A stretch of 64,000 bases of DNA from CAYPIE01 sp964410665 (GTDB taxonomy: Bacteria > Planctomycetota > Planctomycetia > Gemmatales > Gemmataceae), in contig CAYPIE010000004.1 of the NCBI GenBank assembly GCA_964410665.1, positions 117,327 to 181,326 of the forward strand, written 5' to 3'. The notes under the pieces were generated by a model. It had not been told where the DNA came from. It ran no database searches and saw nothing but the letters and a program-made list of their open reading frames with translations. Of the stretch, positions 34,898 to 43,997 are shown piece after piece. The position numbers and the translations under genes were made by a program. Position 1 is the first letter of the stretch. Every line of letters begins with the position of its first letter.

Positions 34898-35689
34898 ATG
34901 GCCACAGGAAAACTCAGAGGCATGGTTGCGTTGGTAACCGGCGCCTCATCAGGTATCGGCAAAGCGACCGCCATTGCACTCGCGGAGGAGGGAGCTGATG
35001 TTGCCCTCAACTACTACAGCTTCCACGAGGACGCGGAAACGGCGGCCATACAGATTCGCGGGATGGGTCGCCGTGCCTTGCTCTTACCCATTGATATTGC
35101 CCAGCAAGAGGCGGTCGAGTTAATGGTCGACCAGATCATGGCCGAACTGGGCCGCTTGGACATCTATATCTCCTCAGCGGTGTACAGCGACCGTGAGATG
35201 TTCGTCACCGCCGATATGGACGGGTTCCGCAAGACGATTGATGTCTCGATGTGGGGTGCCTTCTATGGGCTGCGCGCTTGTGCCCAGAGGATGATCGACC
35301 AGGGGCAAGGAGGCAACGTGGTGATCGTTGGCTCGCCCCATGCTCACAATCCGCTGCCCAATTGTATGGCCTACAACATGGCCAAAGCCGCTATCGACCA
35401 AATGGCCCGAACCGCTGCCTTGGAACTTGTGCACCAGCAGATTCGTGTCAACATTCTCCATCCAGGCTGGACCGACACGCCGGGAGAACGCAAGTATTTC
35501 ACCGAGGAGACATTACAGGAAGCGGGAAAACAACTCCCGATGGGTCGACTGGCGAAGCCGGAAGAGATCGCTCGGGGAATCTTGTTCTTAGTTGATCCCG
35601 ACTCGGCTTACATCACCGGTAGCACCTTATGTATTGACGGTGGCTCGCTACTCCCTTGGTGGTCAAAGCGCAACGAAGGAGGCTTTTGA
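34898..35689 (+). CDS. Short-chain dehydrogenase/reductase
   Basis: A 263-residue classical SDR, an NAD(P)-dependent oxidoreductase. TGASSGIG at about residues 14-21 is the cofactor motif; VGSPHAHNPLPNCMAYNMAK carries the catalytic Ser and Y-x-x-x-K. The NNAG strand motif is replaced by SSAV, a mild departure. The end ITGSTLCIDGGSLLPW matches glucose-1-dehydrogenase or 3-oxoacyl reductase-like SDRs. GAGGGA lies about 8 nt upstream of the ATG. The substrate cannot be inferred. Confidence 0.9.
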   Translation: MATGKLRGMVALVTGASSGIGKATAIALAEEGADVALNYYSFHEDAETAAIQIRGMGRRALLLPIDIAQQEAVELMVDQIMAELGRLDIYISSAVYSDREMFVTADMDGFRKTIDVSMWGAFYGLRACAQRMIDQGQGGNVVIVGSPHAHNPLPNCMAYNMAKAAIDQMARTAALELVHQQIRVNILHPGWTDTPGERKYFTEETLQEAGKQLPMGRLAKPEEIARGILFLVDPDSAYITGSTLCIDGGSLLPWWSKRNEGGF

Positions 35690-35766
35690 TCCCACTGCAG
35701 CTGCTGTAAATGCTGCGTTGGATTGTTGTTTGACCCACACACTGCCTTGTACCTAGAGAACGATCG

Positions 35767-36711
35767 ATGCCAGCTGAATTCACCCGCCGCGACTGGCTGC
35801 AGGTCACTGCCGGATCAGCCCTGCTGAGTGCCACTTCGCCATCGACAGTTGCTTCGAAAGAAGCAAAGCCGAAACCAAATCCATTTGCCTTCGCACTCAA
35901 TACCAGCACTTTACGAGGTCACCAGTTATCGCTGGTGCAAGAAATAGATCTTGTGGCGGAAGTTGGCTACTCAGGAATCGAGCCGTGGATCCGGGAAATC
36001 GTTGCGTATGAGGAGCAGGGTGGCTCGCTGAAGGATCTCGGCAAACGACTCGGCGATCGTGGACTCAAAGTGGTCGGGGCGATTGGCTTCGCCGAGTGGA
36101 TCGTCGAGGATCCACAGCGGCGCAAAAAAGGCCTCGAAACGGCCAAGCGCGACATGGATCGGGTTCGGGAGATTGGCGGCGATCGGATCGCCGCACCCCC
36201 GGCTGGCGCAACCAAGAAGCCCAAACTCGATTTATTTCGGGTCGCCGAGCGCTATCGTACTTTGCTTGATCTCGGCCAATCGATGGGAGTCACCCCAATG
36301 CTCGAAGTTTGGGGCTTCTCAGAGAATCTGTCTCGCTTGGGCGAAACGGTTCTGGTTGCCGTGGAAGCTGCCCATCCAAAAGCATGCATCTTGCCCGATG
36401 TCTATCATCTATACAAGGGAGGCTCAAAGTTCACTGGGCTAAGTCTTCTCCGAGGTGTCGGCCTCGGGCTGTTCCACATCAACGACTACCCTCAGATTCC
36501 CCGGACGCAAATCCAAGACCGTGACCGAGTGTACCCAGGCAATGGGGTTGCTCCTTTGAGCGAAATCCTGCAAATACTGGTCGCAATTGGCTATCGAGGC
36601 ATGCTCTCGCTGGAATTGTTTAACCCAAACTACTGGAAGCAAGACCCTCGAACCGTGGCACGTACTGGATTGGCTCGGATCCAATCGTCCGTGGCCCAAC
36701 TACAGCAGTGA
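35767..36711 (+). CDS. Sugar phosphate isomerase/epimerase family protein with Tat signal
   Basis: A 314-residue xylose-isomerase-like TIM-barrel protein. The N-terminus FTRRDWLQVTAGSALLSAT is a Tat-type signal, so export as a folded, probably metal-bound enzyme is likely. Barrel features include GYSGIEPW, MLEVWGFSENL, CILPDVYHLYKGGS, LGLFHINDYPQIPR and GYRGMLSLELFN, with the usual Glu/Asp/His metal ligands. Members interconvert sugars or act on inositol-type compounds; planctomycetes have many such exported paralogues. It follows the SDR gene by 77 nt, which may be functionally meaningful, but no promoter or terminator was seen between them. Confidence 0.82.
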   Translation: MPAEFTRRDWLQVTAGSALLSATSPSTVASKEAKPKPNPFAFALNTSTLRGHQLSLVQEIDLVAEVGYSGIEPWIREIVAYEEQGGSLKDLGKRLGDRGLKVVGAIGFAEWIVEDPQRRKKGLETAKRDMDRVREIGGDRIAAPPAGATKKPKLDLFRVAERYRTLLDLGQSMGVTPMLEVWGFSENLSRLGETVLVAVEAAHPKACILPDVYHLYKGGSKFTGLSLLRGVGLGLFHINDYPQIPRTQIQDRDRVYPGNGVAPLSEILQILVAIGYRGMLSLELFNPNYWKQDPRTVARTGLARIQSSVAQLQQ

Positions 36712-36868
36712 GACACAAGCAAGCGAGCCAGTGAGTCTTTGATGAAACTTGCTCGATCCTTGTCCAATTGCAGAAACCATCTTCGGCCTCCGAGGTATAA
36801 TTTCTAGATCGCGAAGGATTTATCCTCTTCGCACATACACGAGTCATTTCCTAACAACGAGGATCGTT

Positions 36869-38848
36869 ATGTACCGGATTCTGTTCGGACTCCTGGGTGT
36901 CGTTCTGACCATGGGCACGCTGGTGGCCAAGGAGTCAAACGCCCCTGTATCAAAGGGAAGACTGACTGTTGGAACGATCGGAACAACCGTCGCTGACTTC
37001 ACTTTCAAAGACATCGACGGCAATCGTCGCTCACTGACCGATTTCACAGAGGCCAAGGCCCTGGTGCTGTGCTTTTTAGGCGTCGAGTGCCCTCTGAATA
37101 ATTTGTACATGCAGCGGTTGCGCGACATTGCCGCGTCGTACGCGGATAAGGATGTGTCCTTCCTAGCCTTCTACGCCAATTCTCATGATTCGCTGATCGA
37201 AGTGACCAAACACGCGCGGAAGTTTCAGATTCCTTTCACCGTGTGTAAGGACTTTGGTAACCGCGTGGCCGACCAGGTTGCGGCCCAACGAACGCCCGAG
37301 TTCCTGATCCTGGATGCCCAAAAGACGCTGGTTTATCGAGGACGCATTGACGATCAATATGGCTTCACTGCTAGTGGCGGCAACTTCATCCGTCCTGAGC
37401 CCACTCGTCATGACCTGACCATGGCTTTAGACGAAGTGCTCGCTGGTAAGACTGTGAGTGTGCCGACCACCGAGGTTTGGGGATGTCGGATTGGCCGCGA
37501 ACGCGATGCGACGGACGAGACGATTACCTATGCGGAACATGTGGCTCCGCTGATTCGCAAGCATTGCTTTGAGTGCCACCGAGAAGGCCAGTTGGCTCCG
37601 TTCACGCTGGACAGCCTTGAAGAAGTCGAAGGCTGGGGTGCGATGATTCGCGAGGTGGTCCGGGAACGACGCATGCCACCCTGGCATGCCGACCCTCAAT
37701 ATGGCCTCTTCCGAAATGATCGGGGCTTGTCGGCTCAAGAGATTGATACCTTTGTCCGCTGGGTGGACAACGGCATGCCTGCAGGAGACTTGAAACAGGT
37801 TCCAACTCCCCCCAAGTACTCCCAGGGCTGGGTGCTTGGTAAGCCGGACCTAGTTTATCATATGCCAGAACCGTTCACTGTTCCAGCCTCTGGAACCATC
37901 AAATATCAGTGGATCACTATTGATCCTGAGCTTGATGAAGACATCTGGATTGAGGGTGTAGAACTGAAACCCGGCAATCCCGCCGTTGTGCATCATATCT
38001 TGATGTTTGTGGTTCCCCCAGGGGTCCGACGTCCAGATGGCCGGCAACAGTCAGGTTACTTTGCTGCCTTCGCGCCCGGTGCGAACCCGCGGCTTTTCCC
38101 CAAGGGACTTGCCAAAAAGATTCCCGCTGGACACAAGATCATGTTTCAGATGCATTACACGGCCAACGGCACCGAACAACAGGATCAAAGCTATGTTGGC
38201 TTGCATCTAGCCAAAAAGCCTGTTGTGAACGAGCTCGTAACCCTTAGTGTGGCGGACCCTCGGATGAAGCTACCTGCTGGGAAAGCCGATGTCGTCATCC
38301 GCAAAACCCACGAACTCACTCAGGACATCGACCTCCATGCAATGATGCCTCATACCCACTTGCGAGGGATTGCCTTTAAGTATGAAGTCATCTATCCCGA
38401 TGGACGTCAAGAAGTTCTCTTGAATGTTCCCCGGTATGACTTCAACTGGCAAACCGCTTATGAGCTCGAAGAACCCAAGCGGCTCTCTAAAGGGACCAAG
38501 ATTGTCTGTACTGCGGTCTACGACAACTCTGCAAATAATCCCAACAATCCAGACCCGACGGTCGAAGTCAAATGGGGTCCACAAACATGGGATGAGATGA
38601 TGATTGGTTACTTCGATTATGTCTCGAAATCCGGTCGTCGAGAACCTCCTGGGGGGGCAGAAGGGGTGAAGCGGTTGCAGACATTGTGTGAAACTGTGAT
38701 GGCTTTTGATAAGAACAAAGACGATGAAGTCAGTATGGATGAACTTCCTAGTTTTTACCAGAAAAGAGCAAAGAATTTCTTGAGGGCCTGGGACAAGAAC
38801 AAGGACGGCAAGTTACAGCGGACTGAATTACCCTGGCCGAAAGACTGA
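36869..38848 (+). CDS. Redoxin / cytochrome c / copper monooxygenase / EF-hand chimera
   Basis: A 659-residue secreted protein with a signal peptide (MYRILFGLLGVVLTMGTLVA), a thioredoxin-like redoxin domain (about 30-200; VLCFLGVECPLNNLY with a single Cys), a haem-binding CFECH (C-x-x-C-H, about 233-237) in a planctomycete-type cytochrome c segment with MPPWHADP, and a copper type II ascorbate-dependent monooxygenase-like region (about 330-600) holding VVHHILMF and MMPHTHLRG as probable copper histidines. Two EF-hand loops end the protein (DKNKDDEVSMDE, DKNKDGKLQRTE). GAGG lies 7 nt before the ATG at 36869. Planctomycetes carry this architecture; its substrate is unknown. Periplasmic redox chemistry is inferred. 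Confidence 0.85.
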   Translation: MYRILFGLLGVVLTMGTLVAKESNAPVSKGRLTVGTIGTTVADFTFKDIDGNRRSLTDFTEAKALVLCFLGVECPLNNLYMQRLRDIAASYADKDVSFLAFYANSHDSLIEVTKHARKFQIPFTVCKDFGNRVADQVAAQRTPEFLILDAQKTLVYRGRIDDQYGFTASGGNFIRPEPTRHDLTMALDEVLAGKTVSVPTTEVWGCRIGRERDATDETITYAEHVAPLIRKHCFECHREGQLAPFTLDSLEEVEGWGAMIREVVRERRMPPWHADPQYGLFRNDRGLSAQEIDTFVRWVDNGMPAGDLKQVPTPPKYSQGWVLGKPDLVYHMPEPFTVPASGTIKYQWITIDPELDEDIWIEGVELKPGNPAVVHHILMFVVPPGVRRPDGRQQSGYFAAFAPGANPRLFPKGLAKKIPAGHKIMFQMHYTANGTEQQDQSYVGLHLAKKPVVNELVTLSVADPRMKLPAGKADVVIRKTHELTQDIDLHAMMPHTHLRGIAFKYEVIYPDGRQEVLLNVPRYDFNWQTAYELEEPKRLSKGTKIVCTAVYDNSANNPNNPDPTVEVKWGPQTWDEMMIGYFDYVSKSGRREPPGGAEGVKRLQTLCETVMAFDKNKDDEVSMDELPSFYQKRAKNFLRAWDKNKDGKLQRTELPWPKD

Positions 38849-38873
38849 ACAACCTCCATCTCATTTAGTCATG

Positions 38874-38910
38874 GTCCAAGGCGAGACTCATTTTCTCACC
38901 TTGGACTTTT
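38874..38910 (+). terminator. Rho-independent terminator
   Basis: GTCCAAGG and CCTTGGAC form an 8-bp stem with partly paired inner bases, followed by TTTT, 25 nt after the stop of the redox chimera and before a convergent gene. Confidence 0.75.
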
Positions 38911-38925
38911 CGTCAAAGCTTCTAC

Positions 38926-39429
38926 TTAATCCTCGACGCTTATGCGAATTTGCTCTTCGATGTAGTTACGGTATTCTAATTGCACTGATGCAATTCGGGT
39001 ACCATTTCTCCCCATGTGATCACGACTACGAATATTCGCAAAATCCATCACATTTTTCGCTAATTTGATGCGATCGGTCGGTCCGTCATATTGTTGCCTG
39101 AGATTCGACATAATTTCCGGATATGCTTGATTGAGCTGATAGAACTCTTCGACGACATATGCAAGCGAACAGTGTCCTGATAATAAACGCTCGAGCAATG
39201 CTTCTTTATAGCGAATTCGTTGGGCGATAAGCGTCTGCAGCTGATCAATCTTTTTTTCTTCCTCATAGAGAGAGTTTAGTTCCTGACGCAGAGCAGGTGC
39301 CTCCCAAAAGTCAAGCCCACTCTCACGGACCCAGGAAGGATACGCCACTGAGACTCCCGCCAACAAAATTGTTGCAAGCAAGGCAAGTACGCTCAAACGA
39401 AACGTCATTCGCATAGCCGTTTCTCCCAA
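38926..39429 (-). CDS. Exported hypothetical protein (planctomycete helical family)
   Basis: A 167-residue protein with a signal sequence (MRMTFRLSVLALLATILLAGVSVA; the start may be 39414 or 39408) and a helical mature part. A coiled-coil-like stretch (ELNSLYEEEKKIDQLQTLIAQR) precedes LLSGHCSLAYVVEEFYQLNQ and the C-terminal VMDFANIRSRD. The pattern 'L-L-x-G-x-C-S-L-x-x-V-V-x-E-F-x-x-L-N' recurs in many small exported planctomycete proteins of unknown function. Convergent with the redox chimera. Confidence 0.65.
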   Translation of the reverse strand: MGETAMRMTFRLSVLALLATILLAGVSVAYPSWVRESGLDFWEAPALRQELNSLYEEEKKIDQLQTLIAQRIRYKEALLERLLSGHCSLAYVVEEFYQLNQAYPEIMSNLRQQYDGPTDRIKLAKNVMDFANIRSRDHMGRNGTRIASVQLEYRNYIEEQIRISVED

Positions 39430-40101
39430 TTCCTAATGATGTAGACTGCATTCCATCGGTTGCACCGTTTGGGAATAGGACAACGGAACAACGATCGTTA
39501 TGGTAGGAAGATATCATGAGAATCCTCCGGGAGGGAGTGCCATCACAGTCGACCGTGATGGAAGAGGGAGGGATCTCATCGATGCTTGAGCCCAAGCGGT
39601 TTTCTCTTGAAACCCTGACTTGGACGAGCATCTTCAACAAACTTCAATCAATTTCACACTGCTCTGTCATAGAACTTCGCGTTCTTGAACGTCGTCGAAG
39701 CTCGAATCATCGCAAAGTGTCAGGCAAGTAATGCCATTGTTAGGGAGGGAGGTAGGCATCAATTCCAATCATGTTGGACAAATTTATCCGAGGATCCCCA
39801 TCTGGTTATGTCAAGATTGACACCATTGCCATCGTTAGGAGTGCACAACTCCCATAACGATCGGCAGACGGATGATTAGGGAGACCCAGTGGACAACATC
39901 ATTTGAGCAACTGCCATGCCTGAGCCCCGATTTGCACCGACTCGTCAGAAACCACTATCGAGAAATGAGTTACGTTCTTTGAGGGTTTCTTCATCTTCCT
40001 CAGCACGATCGTCTTTGCATGAATATGATGCAACGTATGCTACGAAAACGAACAGGCCGCAACTCTACGCACAGCACTAAGCGAATAGTCCGTGCCATTC
40101 C
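39430..40101. other. Intergenic region, nothing recognised
   Basis: These 672 bases between the exported helical protein and the S46 peptidase contain no recognised gene or structured RNA. A 12-base motif near 39492 occurs inverted near 39852, which may be chance. Short open frames here have no domain or clear ribosome-binding site. Confidence 0.45.
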
Positions 40102-42129
40102 TCAATCAGCAGGAGTCGTCAGCTCGTCAACCACTCGGTGTGCCTGATAAATCTTCTGTAATGCATGCACAATTCCCCGAGAATCGACACAAATCGCCCT
40201 TGCTCGGTCCGCAGTGTAAATAAAATCCAGGACTAATGAGTCGATATTCCCATCAAAGATCAGCCCCACGATCTCGGCATGCTGATTCACGACCGGGCTC
40301 CCTGAATTGCCACCGATGATATCGGCAGTGCAGACAAAGTTGAACGGAGTGTGGAGATCAAGTTGCTGTTTCGCTTCTTGCCACCGTGATGACAGATGAA
40401 AGGGTGGCTGTCCCTGTTGGCACTCCGCACGCTCGTACAGTCCGGCATAAGTGGTAAACGGGGGAAGATCCTGACCGTGTTCGCAGTAGCCAAGAATTTG
40501 CCCAAAAGCCAGCCGCAGCGTGAAAGTCGCGTCAGGATAAGTATTGGTACCTTCGATCGCATATCTCGCCTCAGCAATTTTGGCGTAGGCTTGTCGTTTG
40601 ACTTCTTCGATTTCGGTTTCGTAAATCTTGCGTAAACGACGTGCCTCCGGGTCGACGATCCGAGCGAGTTCGATCATCGGGTCATCAACCTGACGAAGAA
40701 GTTCGGGATCCCCTCCATAGATACGTTGACGTGAAGCAATGTCTTTTAGCCGGGTCCCTTGAATCAGATCATCGGCTCGTTGGCGAGGAGACTTCCCCGC
40801 TAGGATCTGGTTGGCCAGAGGATGATCAAAGCCAAATTCTTGAAGCAGAAAAGTTAAACTATCTTCAAGCTTGGCCACTTCGAGCCTATCGTAGATTGGT
40901 TGCTCGGAAAATAGCTGCTGCTCGAGCGATTCCAGATTGGAATCCTGAAACTCGCGTAACCTTTCCCCGTTAGGTTTCTGCCTTTCGATCACAGCCCGTA
41001 ACAGGCTTCGCGCGATCGTAAAGTAGATGGTATTAAACCCTGCTCCCCCTTCCAACACCGTATAGGGCCGTGCAATCTCGGTACGTTTGTGTTGGACCTT
41101 GGCAATGACTTGGCATGCGTCGATCGCGTTTCCATACTCCGGATGGCCTCGCAAAGCTACCTGGAATTGCGTTTCCTCCGCTTGTTTTCGCGCCAATAGA
41201 TTTGGATCGAGCAATCCTGCTAAGCCACCACTACGAGCTTTGCGACTGTTCTGGATGCTAAACAGTTCATCACGGGCCTGGCGTGCATGCTCTTGGCTGT
41301 GACTAGAGTACGCGGCAAGGAGAACTTCAAGGCGACGAAGCCGATCAAGCAATTGAGGAAATGCACAATCCCGCAGATATTCCAGTTCTGCCATGGTATT
41401 GAGCCGATTCGTCCGACCCGGATGACCGGAGACGAATACAAGCTCACCAGGCTTAGCCCCCAAACTGCTCCAGCGTAAGAACGCCGGTGGTGCAATCGGC
41501 TTGCCTCCCTCAAAGACGCGGAAAAAACACACATCTAAACAGTAGCGAGGATACTCAAAGTTATCGGGATCTCCGCCGAAGAATGCTGCTTGTTGTTCCG
41601 GAGCAAACACCAACCGGACATCGGTATAGCGTCGGAAGCGATATAGGTGGTACTCGCCGCCTTGGTAGAGTGTGATCACATTGCTTCGCAGACCCGTCTG
41701 GTCCAAAGACTCCTTCTCGATCTCCGCGATCACTTGACGCCTAGCGATGAATGAGGCCTCGGGAGAAGCACTGGCAACCACCGCAGCATGCACCCGATCG
41801 GTAACGACCTCGATACTTTCGAGAACGTTTAGTTCGAGATCAACACAAGGTAATTCTTGTTCGAGCTGTTCGGCGAAAAAGCCCTCCTCCAGATAGTTCT
41901 TTTCGGCCCGACTCAGCTTTTGGATCGCGTCCGCCCCCACATGGTGATTGGTTATCACCAGTCCATGTGAGGACACAAATGCGCCGGACCCACCACTGTT
42001 GAAACGGACCGACGCCCGCTGGAGGTGGTCTAACCAGGCCTGTTCGGGCGAAAAACCGTACTTGCTTTTCAGAATTTCCCGGGGCGGATGGTTGAATAAC
42101 CACATGCCCTCATCACTTCGTGCAGTCAT
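40102..42129 (-). CDS. S46-family serine peptidase (DPP7/DPP11-like), no signal peptide
   Basis: A 675-residue chymotrypsin-fold exopeptidase of family S46, which releases dipeptides from the N-terminus of peptides, usually in the periplasm. Near the N-terminus are SGGSGAFVSSHGLVITNHHVGADA (catalytic His) and the family start DEGMWLF; the C-terminal part carries IIGGNSGSPVVNQHAEIVGLIFDGN with the nucleophile Ser and SLVLDFIY. The chain begins at M-T-A-R-S-D-E-G-M-W, where family members are normally preceded by a signal peptide. The frame is closed by a TGA 12 nt before the ATG, so none is encoded in frame (see findings). Confidence 0.9.
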   Translation of the reverse strand: MTARSDEGMWLFNHPPREILKSKYGFSPEQAWLDHLQRASVRFNSGGSGAFVSSHGLVITNHHVGADAIQKLSRAEKNYLEEGFFAEQLEQELPCVDLELNVLESIEVVTDRVHAAVVASASPEASFIARRQVIAEIEKESLDQTGLRSNVITLYQGGEYHLYRFRRYTDVRLVFAPEQQAAFFGGDPDNFEYPRYCLDVCFFRVFEGGKPIAPPAFLRWSSLGAKPGELVFVSGHPGRTNRLNTMAELEYLRDCAFPQLLDRLRRLEVLLAAYSSHSQEHARQARDELFSIQNSRKARSGGLAGLLDPNLLARKQAEETQFQVALRGHPEYGNAIDACQVIAKVQHKRTEIARPYTVLEGGAGFNTIYFTIARSLLRAVIERQKPNGERLREFQDSNLESLEQQLFSEQPIYDRLEVAKLEDSLTFLLQEFGFDHPLANQILAGKSPRQRADDLIQGTRLKDIASRQRIYGGDPELLRQVDDPMIELARIVDPEARRLRKIYETEIEEVKRQAYAKIAEARYAIEGTNTYPDATFTLRLAFGQILGYCEHGQDLPPFTTYAGLYERAECQQGQPPFHLSSRWQEAKQQLDLHTPFNFVCTADIIGGNSGSPVVNQHAEIVGLIFDGNIDSLVLDFIYTADRARAICVDSRGIVHALQKIYQAHRVVDELTTPAD

Positions 42130-42182
42130 GGAAGCAAACCTTCAACAGAATACAGCAAAACAAAACTGCAACAAACGTACAT
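42126..42182 (-). other. Hydrophobic 18-codon mini-ORF overlapping the S46 peptidase start
   Basis: ATG at 42182 opens a frame of 18 codons (MYVCCSFVLLYSVEGLLP) whose TGA overlaps the S46 start codon as ATGA. It is hydrophobic, like a signal peptide without a basic start. It could be a leader peptide for translational coupling, or the true signal sequence separated by a one- or two-base frame change. Confidence 0.35.
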
Positions 42183-42319
42183 CCGCACTTGCGTCAGATC
42201 AATTAGGTACTCTGGGGGTGCTCTCTCCCCTTGCTATCCGATCCTCTGAAGCGTCATCATAGAGATTCTGCTACAATCCGAGCACGGATGCTTCTTCAAA
42301 GGTCGGAGCAACCTCAGCC

Positions 42320-43843
42320 ATGTCTGAGCTCGCAGAACAGGGCTTTCTCAAGGCGATTGTCGCTGCGCTGGACGAGGATTTTCCACGTCTGGTCTATGCC
42401 GACTGGTTGGAAGAGAGTAACGATCCCGAACAACTCGCACGTGCGGCCTTGATCCGTGTCCAATGCCAAAGGTATCGATGGCCCGAGGGCGATCCCCAGT
42501 TTTATCACCTTCTTGAGGAAGAACGGCGCTTACTCGCTCGGTATCAGACTTGCTGGACTGCAGGCCTGCAAGCCTTGGTTCAAGACATCGAATTTCAACG
42601 TGGATTTCCCTCCCGCGGGTCGATGCCAATTTCGACCTTCATCCAACACGGACAGAACCTTTGTGCCCAAACTACCCTCCGACAATTGAAACTTACGGGG
42701 AGTCTGACAGAGCTTTATCAGCTTAGACGAGCTTCCGCCCTGGGCTGTTTGTCCAGCCTGGATCTTAGCGCCTGCTCCGTCATGCCGCAAATGTTACCCC
42801 GTCTGTTCGGGTCTGCGGACCTAAGAGGAATCGCAGAGCTTCGGCTAGTCCTTGGCCACGAGCCCTCTACATCCATGCAATCTGTCCCTGCCTTCGGTCG
42901 CCTGCTGCCCATCGACGGGTTGACCTCACTTCGCCATTTGGACCTAAGTGGTTCGGCGGTTTCTCCTGATCTCATGCGAAGTCTTCGTCACAGTGGCTGG
43001 ATCACTCAGCTCGATTCACTCACGCTGGCTCATGCTCAGCTGCGTAACGGAGCTCTGCAACTCCTCCCCGGCAGTCACAGCCTCAATAATCTACGACATT
43101 TCAACGTTGCGTCGAATTGGCTGAGCGAATCGGAGCTCCTCTTCTTCTTACAAAGCAACTCTGACCAAGCATGGGAATCCCTGGATGTTAGCTGGAATCT
43201 AAACGAGGAACGCATCGGCGATCGAACAGCCATGTGGATTGCTCATTCTCCGAGCTCGATGAACTTGCGCCGACTCAATCTTGCCGGCTGTCGGCTCAGT
43301 GCGGTTGGAATGCAAGAGCTGGCCTGTTCGCCTCATTTACAGCAACTGTATGCGCTGAACCTCAGCGGCAATCAACTTGACCGGCAGGGAGGGCGTGCCT
43401 TTTTTTCCGCAGCACAGCTGCCCCAGCTCACTCTGCTCGATCTTTCTTTCAACCAGATTCGTGACACAGGCCTTCAAGCCCTGCAGACTGCAATCCAGCT
43501 CGATCGACTCCGCTATCTGAATCTTGACCGTACCGAGTTTGGTGGGCCAGGGATTCGCGCGTTGGTCGAGGCAGTCCACCTCGCGAGTGTCACGCGACTG
43601 TCCCTCAGCCAGAATTTTATTGGCGACGATGCTGCGGAAATCCTTGCCAGCTCCAGCTTTCCCGAATTGAAGATTCTCGAACTCAAAAACAATCACTTGT
43701 CATTCCAGGGAATCCGCACCCTGTTGACCTCCCGTCCTCTCGAAGGAGTGCAACGGTTTTGCCTCGCTGGTAATCCGCTTACCCGTGTAGAACAACAAAA
43801 GTTGATCGCGGCATTTGGAGAGCGAATTGACTTTGTGCATTGA
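42320..43843 (+). CDS. TIGR02996 plus leucine-rich-repeat protein
   Basis: A 507-residue cytoplasmic protein. Residues 1-45 (EQGFLKAIVAALDEDFPRLV then YADWLEESNDPEQLARAALI) are the TIGR02996 repeat-companion domain. From about residue 150 there are ten or so leucine-rich repeats of ribonuclease-inhibitor type (LRHLDLSGSAVS, LYALNLSGNQLD, LTLLDLSFNQIRDTGLQAL, RYLNLDRTEFGGPGIRAL, LKILELKNNHLSFQGIRTL). This pairing is characteristic of Gemmata-type planctomycetes and is presumed to mediate protein-protein contacts. It is divergent from the S46 peptidase gene. Confidence 0.85.
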   Translation: MSELAEQGFLKAIVAALDEDFPRLVYADWLEESNDPEQLARAALIRVQCQRYRWPEGDPQFYHLLEEERRLLARYQTCWTAGLQALVQDIEFQRGFPSRGSMPISTFIQHGQNLCAQTTLRQLKLTGSLTELYQLRRASALGCLSSLDLSACSVMPQMLPRLFGSADLRGIAELRLVLGHEPSTSMQSVPAFGRLLPIDGLTSLRHLDLSGSAVSPDLMRSLRHSGWITQLDSLTLAHAQLRNGALQLLPGSHSLNNLRHFNVASNWLSESELLFFLQSNSDQAWESLDVSWNLNEERIGDRTAMWIAHSPSSMNLRRLNLAGCRLSAVGMQELACSPHLQQLYALNLSGNQLDRQGGRAFFSAAQLPQLTLLDLSFNQIRDTGLQALQTAIQLDRLRYLNLDRTEFGGPGIRALVEAVHLASVTRLSLSQNFIGDDAAEILASSSFPELKILELKNNHLSFQGIRTLLTSRPLEGVQRFCLAGNPLTRVEQQKLIAAFGERIDFVH

Positions 43844-43883
43844 TCGCACACACTTTTGAACAGCGCCGGCGTCAATCTGTGAT

Positions 43884-43929
43884 GTCAATCGCCGGGCCCA
43901 GCAGCATCTCACTCGGCCCGGCGACTGAC
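43884..43929. terminator. 15-bp inverted repeat between convergent genes
   Basis: Arms 43884-43898 and 43915-43929 pair at 14 of 15 positions (core CGCCGGGCC/GGCCCGGCG) around a 16-nt loop. They lie between the LRR gene ending at 43843 and the giant minus-strand gene ending at 43998. No long T-run follows, so it is a probable bidirectional terminator by position and strength. Confidence 0.6.
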
Positions 43930-43997
43930 ATTTCATCCGATAGAGTTGTGATGGAGGACAGCCCGTAGTTGCCCTTCATCCCTGCAGGATTCGTCGA

